NCBI GenBank assembly: GCA_037389465.1
Contig: JAZARR010000170.1
Location: 868,001-932,000 of the forward strand
Source of the DNA: Baylisascaris procyonis
Taxonomy: Eukaryota; Nematoda; Chromadorea; Rhabditida; Ascarididae
DNA length: 64,000 nucleotides
Direction of reading: 5' to 3'
Translations under genes and position numbers: made by a program
Shown here: positions 42,501 through 53,000 of the stretch, one piece after another
How the letters are laid out: the number at the start of each line of letters is the position of its first letter
Numbering within the stretch: the first letter of the stretch is position 1
Notes under the pieces: generated by a model
Told to the model about the DNA's origin: nothing
Seen by the model: only the letters and a program-made list of their open reading frames with translations
The model's database searches: none

Positions 42501-42742
42501 GTTTGTTTTGTTGATTGCAGTTTATTTATTTTACGTTTTTTTTATTTTGTTTATTTTCTTTCATGTGTTTCATTTTACTTTTTGTTTTATCTAACTTATT
42601 TACTTTGTTTTTCTTCATTCATTTCGTTTATTTTGTTGTGCTCAATTTTATTGTTTCTTTTTTTCTGAGATCTATTACTTACTCAATTTATTTTTAATAA
42701 ATTTATTTATTTTATTGGTTCTATTTTATTTCTTCCATTCAA

Positions 42743-42950
42743 TATTGGAAAAAGGCTTTTTTTACAAACATTACGGTAAAGGGAAAGCGCTGTAGGAACG
42801 ACTGGATGTTTGAAGTGTTGGAAAAAAGCCAATTTTTAAACAACTACCGTAAACGAAAAGCGCTCTAACAGTCAAGGCAGGTTTGAGTTATTGGAAAGAA
42901 GCCATTTCCTAAAAACCCTAAAATACTAGCATTTTTATTGGGTTATTTAG
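42743..42950 (+). repeat. 75-bp motif cluster, three units
   Basis: Units start at 42743, 42816 and 42889, with exact 73-bp spacing. Conserved pieces include TGTTGGAAAAAAGCCAATTT, CTACCGTAAACGAAAAGCGC and GGCAGGTTTGAGTTATTGG. The cluster ends with TTTTTATTGGGTTATTTA, similar to the end of the 20191 and 47051 copies. Confidence 0.88.
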
Positions 42951-45617
42951 CTTATTTTATTTACTTTATTTGTCTCAACATATTTGTTTTATTTTCTTTA
43001 TTTTGTTTCTTTTATTCATCCTGTTATATTCATTCTATCTAATTTCTTTTGTTTTATTTATTTTGTCTCTCATTATTTTGTCTGTTTTATTTTATTAATT
43101 TTATTTATTCTATTCCATATATTTTTTTGTTTCATTTATTTTATCTATTTTGTTCTACTAATTTCATTTATTTCATTTAATTTACCTGATTTGTTTTATT
43201 TTATTTATTTTATTTGTCTTATTGCATTTGTTCTACTTTATTTCATTTATTTTATTTATCCAACTTTACATATTTTATCTTCTTTGGTCTTTTAATTTAT
43301 TTTATTTTATTTATTTTATTTTGTTTTACTTATTTTGTCTTATTTGTTCCATTTCATTTTTTTTATCTTATTTATTTAATTTTATTTATCTCTTTTCATT
43401 TATTTCATCTTATTTCTTTATTTTATGTCATTGATTTTATTCATCCTTTTTTATTTTATTTATTTCGTTTTATTCATTTCATTTTGTTGCATTCATTTTA
43501 TTTTATTTGCCTTGTTTATTTCGTAGTATTTATTTTACTTATTTTATTTCATTTGTTTGATTTATTGTTTCAATTGTTTTATTCATACCGTCTTATTCAT
43601 TTAATATTTTCATTTAATTTAACTTATTTTTCTATTTGGTTTATTTTATTGTCCTTGTATATTTTATTCATTTTATTTTATTTTGTTTAATTTAATTTGA
43701 TTTATCTACATTATTTTTTTATATTATTTCATTAATTTTTATCTTTTTTATTTATCTTATTTTTTTACATATTTCATTGTATTAATTTCATTTGTTTTAT
43801 TCCACTCGTTTTATTCATTTTATTTTATTTATTAATTTATTTAAATCATTCCGCTTATTTCGTTTATTCAGTTTTATTTATTTATTCTACTTTATTTCAT
43901 TCATTCTATTTCGTTTATTTCATGCATCGCGTTTTATTTATTTTATTTGTTTCGTTTATTTTAAGTCATTTATTTTATTTTATTCATTATATTTTGCTTC
44001 TTATATACTACCTATCTTATTTTATTTATTTCATTTTGTATATTTTGTATCGTCTATTTATTTAATTCATTTTGTTTCATTCATTTTATTTTATTTTTTT
44101 TTACCTATTTTATCCTATCAATTTTGTTTATCTTATTTCACTTATTTTATTCGTGTTGTTTTATTCATTTCACTTCGATTCTATATTTTATGTGTTTTAT
44201 TTTATTTTATTTTTTCCTATTTTATTTCATTTATTTTATTTTATTTATTTCATTTTATTCATCTTATCTGATTTGCTCTATTTATGTATTTCATTCCTTT
44301 ATTTTGTTTATTGCACTCTATTCATTTTACTTACTTTGTTTTATTTAATTTACTCTATTTTATTTTATTTGGTTCATTTTATTTTATTTGTTCTCTTTAT
44401 TTGTTTTATTTCATTTATTAAATTTGTCTCTTTTCATTTTTTCTATGTTATTTCTCTATTTTGTCATTTCATCTACTTAATTCTCCATTTTATTCAACTT
44501 TTTTATTTTATTTTATTTGTTTTATTTCCCTCCTTATATTTTATTTAGTTTATTTCATTGATTTTGTTTGTCCCACTTTATATATTTTATTTTCTTTATT
44601 TTGTTTGCTGTATTCTGTTTGTTCTATTTTTTTCTTATTTTGGACGTATTTCATTTATCTCATTTGATTTATTTTATCCTTTTTTTATTTTACTTCATTT
44701 ATTTTATTTGTGCTTTTATCATTTTATCTATTTCGTTTTTTTAATTTTATTAATGTCATATAATTCAATTTATTTCTTTTACTTTATTTTTTTTATTTCA
44801 TTTATTTCATTCATACTGTTCTATTTATTCTATTTAATTTGCTTTGTTTCGTTACTTTTATTTTATTCATTTTATTTTTCTTCTTTCATTGATTTTAGTT
44901 TATTTATTTCATTTAATTAAATCTATTTGCTTCCTACTATCTACTTTATTTGGTTCTTTTATTTTATTTATTTTATTTTCCCATTGAATTTATTTTATAT
45001 ATTTTATTTTATTTCTTTTATCTCATTTGTTTGATTGTTCTTATTTCATTTTATTTGTTGCGTTTTATTTAACTTAGTTATTTTATTTTATTTATTTAAT
45101 TTTCCAGTTATTTTATTTTATTTATTTCATTTTCCATTTTATATTTTGTTTTGTTTATTTCATTTATTTTATTTGCCCCACTTTATATGTTTTATTCTCT
45201 TTATTTTGTTTAATTATTTCATCTTATTCATGTGATCTTATATATTTCGTTTTGTTTCTTTTATTTTATTTATTACATTTTATTTATTTCATTTATCTTT
45301 TTTTTTTATTTCCTTCATTTATTATAATTATGCTCTTATTATTTTATTTATTTTGTTTTATCCACTTTATTTATATGATTTACTTAAATCTATCTGTTTC
45401 ATTTTATTTATTTTTGTTTCATTTATCATATTTTATTTTTTTTTCAATTCCTTTATTTCATTTGTTATGTTTTATTTTTAATTTTCAGTTTATTTAATTT
45501 GATTCAATTTAATTTAATTATAATTTTATTCAAATATTTGTTTATATATATTTATATTTTTATTATATTTATTATATTTATTTGTTTTATTTGCTTTACT
45601 TATCTAATTTCATTTAA

Positions 45618-45815
45618 TATTGGAAAAAATCCAAATTTTAAAGACCTTACCGTAAACGAAAAGCACCGTGGGAGGCGATGAACTTTTTGAAAGGTTGGAA
45701 AAAGGCCAGTTTTTGAAAAACTGCAGTAAACGGAAAGTGCTGTGAGATGCAAGGAAGGTTCAACGTATTGGAATAGAGCCAATTTTTAAAAAGCAGCGAA
45801 CCAGAACCTGCTTCA
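45618..45815 (+). repeat. 75-bp motif cluster, three units
   Basis: Units start at 45618, 45693 and 45766. Conserved pieces include CTTACCGTAAACGAAAAGCA, GGTTGGAAAAAGGCCAGTTT and GTATTGGAATAGAGCCAATT. It is followed by the same module as the 30118 cluster, so motif and module travel together. Confidence 0.88.
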
Positions 45816-47050
45816 TTTATTTATTTATTTTATTTGTTTCACCTTTTTTATTTTATTCCCCTCATTTTATTCATATTATTTTATTTATTGATTCACTTTA
45901 CTCATCTACTTATTTATTTAAATTCATTTATTTATTTTACTTTGTTTTATTCATTCTATTTCATTTATTTTATACATCCCATTTCATTTATTTTATTTGT
46001 TTCATCTATTTTAACTGGTTTGTCTCCTTTTAATAATTTTATTTTGCTTCTTATATTGTACCCATCTTGTTTCCTTTATTTAATTTATCTCATTTTGTAT
46101 ATCTTTTTTCGTCCATATTTCTTAATTTGTTTTGCATTATTTATATTAGTTTTTTTATTTATTTTAATTTTTTACCTATTTCACTTTATAAATTTCATCT
46201 AGTTTGTTCCACTTATTTTGCTCATTTTATCTCATTTGTTAATTTATTTTACTCATCCTACTTATTACATTTATTTAATTGTATTTACTTATTTTGCTTT
46301 ATTTTGTTTATTTCATTTCATTGATTTTATACATCCCATTTCATTCATTTTATTTGTTTCATTTATTTTAACTGATTTGCTTTTTTTGTTAATTTTATTT
46401 TGCTTCTTATATTATACCTATCTTATTTCATCTTTTTTATTTATCTTATTTTGTATGTATTTTTCCGTCTATGATCTTTAATTTGTTTTGTTTTGTTCAT
46501 ATTTATTCCACTTATTTTATTCATTTTATCTTGTTTATTAATTTATTTCACTCCTTCTGCTTATATTATTTATTTAATTTTATTTATTTATTTTGCTCTA
46601 TTTTATTGATGCTATTTCATTTATTTTATAGATCCCATTTTATTTATTCTATTTGCTTTATTTATTTTGACTTCTTTATTTTATTTTATTCGTTATATTT
46701 TGCTTCTTACACTATACTTATCTCATTTGATTTATATTATTTATTTCACTGTCTTCTGTCATTTCTTATTTTGCTTATTTTATTTTATTTTATTTCATTA
46801 TAAGTTATTTTGCTTTATTTTGTTTAGAATATTTTGTTTATTTTATCTTTTTACCTATTTCGTTTTTTTAATTTTATCTCTTTTATTCTAGTTATTTTAT
46901 TCATTTTATTTTATACATTATTCTATATTATTCGTTCTTGTTTTATTTATTTATTTTTTTGTATCTTATTTATTTTATCTAATTTATTCTGTACATGCCA
47001 TTTAATGCATTTTATTTCTTTCACTTTTTTCAACTTCTTTATTTATTTTA

Positions 47051-47103
47051 ACGCGGCGAATTTTTAAAAAGCGCTTTAAAGTAATGGCGGTTTTATTGAG
47101 TTA
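47051..47103 (+). repeat. 75-bp motif, degenerate partial copy
   Basis: ACGCGGCGAATTTTTAAAAA, then GCGCTTTAAAGTAATGGCGG and TTTTATTGAGTTATTTA. This is the tail of the unit only. The downstream module matches that after the 42743 cluster. Confidence 0.65.
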
Positions 47104-48689
47104 TTTATTATATTTTATTTACATTATCTGTCACAAGTTATTTGTTTTATTTTATTTGTTTTCTTCATTTTATTCATCCCGTTATATTCATTCTATCTGA
47201 TTTATTTTATTTTACTTATTTTATCTCTTTCATTATTTTGTATGTTTTATTTTATTTATTTTATTCCATATATTTTTTTGTTTCGTTTATTTTATCTATT
47301 TTGTTGTATTAGTTTCATTTATTTCATTTAATTTACCTGATTTATTTTTTTTTCTCGCTTACTCCATTTCTTTTACTTTATTTCATTTATTTTATTTATC
47401 CAACGTAATATATTTTATCTTTTTTGGCTTTTTAATTTATTTTATTCATTTTATTTTGTTTTATTTATTTTGTTTTATTTGTTCTATTTCCTTTGTTTTA
47501 CTTCATTTATTTTATTTATCTATTCTATTTATTTGATTTATTTCATTATATTACTTTTATTTTGTTCATTTTGTTTTGTTTTCTTTTATTCATTTTCTTC
47601 TATTTATTTCATTATTTCAACATATTTGTTTTATCCCACTTATTTTGTTCATTTTATTCTATTTTTCAATTTATTTAAATCATTCTACTCATTTCGTTTA
47701 TTCAGTTTTATTCTTTTATTCTACTTTATTTTATTTATTCTACTTCATTTATTTCGTACATCCCGTTTCATTTATTTTATTTGTTTCCTTTATTTCAACT
47801 TCTTTATTTTGTTTTATTCATTATATTTAGCTTCTTGTAATTAATCCATCATATTTTGTTTAATTCATTTTGTTTCACTCATTTTATTTTATTTTTTACC
47901 TATTTTATCCTATCAATTTTATTTATCTTGTTCCACTTACTTTATTCATGTCGTGTTATTCATTTCACTTCGCTTCTATCTTTTATCTATTTTATTTTAT
48001 TTTATTTTTTTCTGTTTTATTCCATTCGTTTTATTTTATTTATTTCATTGGATTCATCTTATCTGATTTGTTCTATTTGTGTGTTTCTTCCTTTATTCTG
48101 TTTCTTGCACTGTATTCATTTTACATATTTTGTCTTATTTTATTTTATTTGTTTTATCTAACTTATTTACTTTATTTTGTTTATTTTATTTTATTAGTTT
48201 CATTCATTTTGTTCTACTCAGTTTACGTTTCTTTTTATCAAATCTATTATTTACTCGATTTATTTTCATTAAATTTATTTACTTTATTTGTTTCATTTTG
48301 TTTAATTTATTTCATTTATCCCATTTTATTTGTTTAATTTTATCTTTTTATTTTGTTTATTTCATTTACGTTGTTTATTTCATTATATTCCTTTTATTTA
48401 TTTTATTTATTTGTTATGTTTATTTCATCTTATTCATTTTATTTGTTTTATTTAATTTATTTGTTTCATTAAAGGCATTTCTACTTTTTTTGCCTTATTT
48501 GTTTTACCTATTTCATTTTATTTATATTACTTTATTTATTCTGCTTTGTTTGCTTTATTTTAATTATCTACTAGTTTTTTTTGCTTCTTTTATCTCACTT
48601 ACACAAATCATATTATTTATTTTGTTGTATTTATTTTATTTCGCTTATTTTGTCTTATTTACTTCATTTTCTTCACTTCCCTCATTTTG

Positions 48690-48694
<5 letters not shown>

Positions 48695-48766
<72 letters not shown>

Positions 48767-48769
48767 TAT
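48695..48769. repeat. (TA)n tract abutting the 823-bp repeat, copy 1
   Basis: About 33 TA units end exactly where the duplicated segment starts. In the second copy (61363-61425) a TA tract abuts the same base. That fits a microsatellite tail of an element read on the minus strand. Confidence 0.9.
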
Positions 48770-49592
48770 AAACATCAAGGAAATGAAATAAATAAGTAAT
48801 CTTGAATAAATAAATAAAAATATATAAACATCAAAGAAATGAACAACTAACTGAATTAGGAGGTTCTGCAATGGCAGAATTTCTCATTGAAAGAACGTTG
48901 AAAAATGATTGCGATTATCGCTAGACCGCCGAGATATAGATGAAAATCTTGCTTATACCTATCCTGCCTCACCGTATCTGCAGAAATCGGAATGCGAAGT
49001 TTCTTGAGATTGTTCGACGCGACCTCATACTCATGCCGCCGACAATTTTCAGCAATATTTGCGGAGAGATAAGAACCACCTAAACAATAGGAGAAGAAAA
49101 TAAAATGTTGGTGGTGAAGAGGGGTGATGTTTGCCCCCATTTACAATAACAACAGGAATGCATACTGATTGACTATTGAAGCGGATTCTGTAAATACGCT
49201 GCTCTGTATCGGCTCGTATTCTTCGATATGCAGTTCTAATAGCACTGAGATGTTGGAATTCTGGCTTCTCATAAACGTTATCGTTGGGAAGATTTTTTGG
49301 TCCCTCGAAAGAGGGAGAAATTTTCTCTCTCATTGAAGAAGGGATGGGGGAGAGAAGTGGGGCGGGGATGAGGAGCATACCGCATTAATAGCCTAGAAAA
49401 GGGGAATGAAAGCACTTTTGAACCTAGGTCGCGCTTATTGCCTGGCAAATAGAATACTGCCAAAGAGTGGAATCTGAAAGGATATGGGCAGTGAGGAAGT
49501 TTCGAGGAGTCCTGTGAGTAACTATTTTATGATGCTGTTTCTGGTGTAATGCAGCAGTACTAAGAAACATCTCACTCTCTCTATCTCGGCCC
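48770..49592 (-). repeat. 823-bp direct repeat, copy 1; possible two exons on the minus strand
   Basis: This segment recurs at 61426-62248, exactly 12656 bp away. By eye there are six single-base differences and no indels. Both copies end at CTATCTCGGCCC on one side and a TA tract on the other. On the minus strand there is a 109-codon frame (49049-49378). Inside it a 65-base GT...AG intron (49080-49144) with a pyrimidine-rich acceptor would join an upstream exon to 49079-48973, which ends at a GTGAGG donor. All three differences within the 109-codon frame upstream of that intron are synonymous. It is either a recent segmental duplication of two exons or a young element with a TA tail. No protein family was recognised. 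Confidence 0.8.
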
Positions 49593-49599
49593 CCCCCCC
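49590..49599. repeat. Poly-C run
   Basis: Ten C at the outer edge of the 823-bp repeat. The second copy has three C then unrelated sequence, so the run is specific to this site. Confidence 0.9.
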
Positions 49600-49604
49600 A
49601 TCTT

Positions 49605-49710
49605 ATTGACGAAGTAAAGGGTGACGGTAGACGGAAAAAGAGCTATTCTGATGAAATATCGAGTCAAACTAGGTGGGAGGAGGGCTATACTGGCGAAGTG
49701 AAGGGTCAGA
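49605..49710. repeat. ~40-bp minisatellite, site 1
   Basis: About 2.5 diverged units of the type TGACGAARTAAAGGGTCA...AGGTGGGAGGRGG. Related units are found at 52541-52645. Confidence 0.6.
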
Positions 49711-49878
49711 AAACTAATGCATGCATGCTGAATGGAAGACTGTTGTTGAGGATTTGGGATCGTGGTTGGAGCCCTTGATTTTAGAGTTTGTGAGACATAT
49801 TAGGTATAGAACGATGCTTTGATATATTTGTAGACATGTCAGCAGGAACCCTTCTCTTGTAATGGTTGCATTTTGCAG

Positions 49879-50070
49879 TGGATGATGCACTACGGCAATA
49901 CCTAATGGGAGAAGATCGTTCCGGATCACTTGCGGTTGCGGTATCACAAGCAGTTCATCTCGGCGAGCACGGCGATCGCAGCGCCGAACGGTTGCTTGCT
50001 ATAGCACCAACACGTGGAGTCTATAACCAGTTTTTCGATGCATTTGCCGATATACTGGTTGCTGGTGAAG
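49879..50070 (+). CDS. Exon 1 of the model (internal exon)
   Basis: The acceptor TGCATTTTGCAG ends at 49878 and the donor GAAG|GTGAGC begins at 50071. The 192-base exon reads in one frame only with even composition: VDDALRQYLMGEDRSGSLAV, AVSQAVHLGEHGDRSAERLL, AIAPTRGVYNQFFDAFADIL, VAGE. It starts with two bases of a codon and leaves one base over. The helical Leu/Ala pattern and strong splice sites make this the best single exon in the window. The family is not recognised. Confidence 0.78.
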
Positions 50071-53000
50071 GTGAGCGGCTTCTTGTTTTGATTGGTGGGT
50101 GTGCGAACGAGATAGCAGTTGATTTCTTTTTACGTTTTATGCATGAAAGGTTGTTCGAGGAATGGCTTTGTTTGATTTCGACTGCCAGGTTAACGAGAGG
50201 GCGTGGTAAATGTATATTCACCTCACTAGGCAGTTAATATTTGCATGAATTCTTCCATCTTCATGGGGCAAGAGGCAAGGTCAACGATGATGTTTATAAG
50301 GAGTGAGCCGAAGACAGTGTGTTACGGATTTTGTAGCTGAATCGTTTAACGGATTATGTCCTATGGAATTGCAGATGAATAGTACCTGATTATTCCGGAT
50401 GCTAGCTTGATCTGCCATGTCACCGGAAGTAAGAGGGGTGGAGAGTCAATAAGTTTGTTTCTGTTTTCTATTCCTCTGGTGGTTTAAAAGCAGCATTTGA
50501 TAAGGGGATAATGACATACATATATTCGACTGTGTTGTTTAACTTTTGGAACCACCGTGTTTTGTGTTGAATCTTTAAACCGCTGAGCTGCGCAGAAGAG
50601 AATGGTGCCAGTGGATGTGAAAAAAAAAAGTTGCTGCGCAATGAACGGGTCATCCTGCTCCTAATGATGCATCAGTACCTAGTGGTGGAAGTTCTGGAGC
50701 ATCCTCGGTAGGTAAAACTAGTTTTTTAATCTCATTCCACCTTCATTTTCTCCTCTTTTTTTGAGAGCTCGTAGTGAGGTAACGTGATTTGTATTTGTGA
50801 TTCAAAAATCAGAAGCAAATATACCTGCGTAATTTGCGAGAAAGGAGTAGCATTTGGTTGATAAATTCTTGGCCTTCTAATGGATAACTATTAATTTATT
50901 GATTATTAATTTATTGATTCGAATAATTAACGTTGATTTGAAATCGTTGAATAGAATTAGGGAGCTGAAAGAAATGGTGAAATGGAGATGCGCTTAAATG
51001 GATATGTGGGACGTCAAAAATACGATGAAAGTAATCCTAGATTACGGCCGCTTATATTGAAGTTGACTGTTCTGTAATAATGTTGGCGATCATTGTTATT
51101 TTACCTTTGCAGGAGTGTCTGTATTGAAGTAAATGAAGTTTTGCAATAAATTCTTCGCAGAGAATTCTTATATGAGAGAACGTTGATTAGGTAAGATGGA
51201 TTTCATAGTGAAATTCATGTATTTCTTGTGGCGCGTTCCTTCAAAGGTTGTATTATTACAGTGCATCGAAATGTGCAGTCAGTAGGAGGTGGTATCCGCT
51301 CTCGACTCGCTAGTTACGCCGATGTCTTGCGAACGATGATGCAGCAGGCGATCGACTCAGGTGCTTCATTGAATGCTCTCGAGCTCGAGGAATTGGAGTT
51401 AAGTCTGCCTCATTAATTGGCTGATATTGCAATTAGAAGCCTTAAAAGGCAATTCGTAAAGGTTGTTAGTGTTTTTTTCTGCTGTCATTCGAGCAGAGAA
51501 TAGCTCAGTAGTAGAAACCTTTGGAGCAGCCTTCTCTTGAGAGAGGCATTCACTTCTACAAGCAGTAGGTAATGCAGGTGAAATTACAACCATAATTCAT
51601 TAGCGCATGGTCTGCATGGCAAATATCGTTTAGGGGAGTGGGAATAGCACGGCATTTTTATTTATCCATATGGGTATTTAAGACAGTATTTAGTTTATTT
51701 TATAATCGCATGTTTGTTTGTATTGTAATGCCCAAATATCCTTGTTCATGTTTGCATCGTTATAGTATGATTTATGCTGTCGTTTAGTTGCAACGCCTGT
51801 CACTCTAATTATAGCACATGAAGTTGTCATTAAAGTGAGCGAATGGATTTATGCTGTCACATAAAGTAACACCGAAAGTGTTTTACTTTAATAAAGGAGA
51901 AGAATTTTGAAACGTGTGAGATTCGTTTACTTTAATGTTAGAAGCATCTGACTGTGGTAGTTTTGAATGTTGTTAGAAATACTTTGGTAATGTCACCATG
52001 TAGAAGTATTAAAACTGTAAGAGAGATGATGGGAAAATAAATTCTAAAGTTGACAGGTAATATGTACATATGCGTTTTCTTTTTATTTATCTGCCCTGCG
52101 TCGATTATTTATTCTTGTTGATTTTTTTTTTCTGTTTTCTATATCCCTCATTATGGCCTCTATCACAGGAGGTAGTACTGAACATCAATTGGGCGTTACA
52201 ATAATGAGCGATGAGTCCTGCAACGGATCCTTCTAAGGCGGGAATTCAAATTTTTGTCTCATTGCCAATTGCCACATGGCGTTATGGTTTTTTCGAAAAT
52301 ATTTGCAGTGCTTATATAAGCGTTGTGTTTCGATCTTTTAAATAATGTGTTGTGTTTACATAGAAGAAAGCTACCATTTTCTGCTCAATTACTTCGAAGA
52401 AGTAGTTGAGCAGAAAATTAACTCGAATGGTGTTCTGTCTGTGTTTGGTGATTTGTTATTCAGAGGGTACTAATGAGTGAATGAGGGTCGCCCTCAATGA
52501 TGTTGGTTTTGCTACGTCGTCAGTGACGTTTTCACGTTGCTGTGACGAAATAAAGGTTCAGACGAGGCGAGGGGGCCATGCTGACGAAATAAAGGGTCAA
52601 GCAAGGTGGGAGGGTGATACGAATACGAAGTAGGCGATACGAAGTATATCAGTCTCAGATCTTTATGATCAATAGAGTGCATTATTGTGATATTCGTTTA
52701 CTTTTGTGTTATCAATTTATGCTTTCGGAAAAACTAAGATGCACTCGTTTGATTTTTGACAGAATATTTTCCATGCTTTAGATGAATTAAAGCTCTGGAA
52801 TGTAATTTCAACACACGGAATTGCTGATTTTTTATTGTTTATTATTACACTGTTGATATATAGTTAAGCATATTTGGTGCATTTTGTTGTTTATATTGAA
52901 TATAATTTTAGCACAAGCATCGCTACTTTATTGACATAAATGTGTTGCTCATATTGTAGTGCTAAATATTATTGTTTGTTGCTATGGTATGCTTTGGACA

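Larger units (their letters stand above)
38331..48694. repeat. T-rich degenerate (TTTTA)n array with internal long-range direct repeats
   Basis: This is 10.4 kb of degenerate pentamer array carrying the 85-bp element and four motif clusters. Alignable module pairs include 43010-43340 with 47170-47480, and 43920-44345 with 47754-48170. No gene is supported; open frames are low-complexity. Confidence 0.85.

Noticed and set aside
49638..49665. CTGATGA core suggesting a hammerhead ribozyme
   Set aside because: No matching GAAA with flanking stems could be found.
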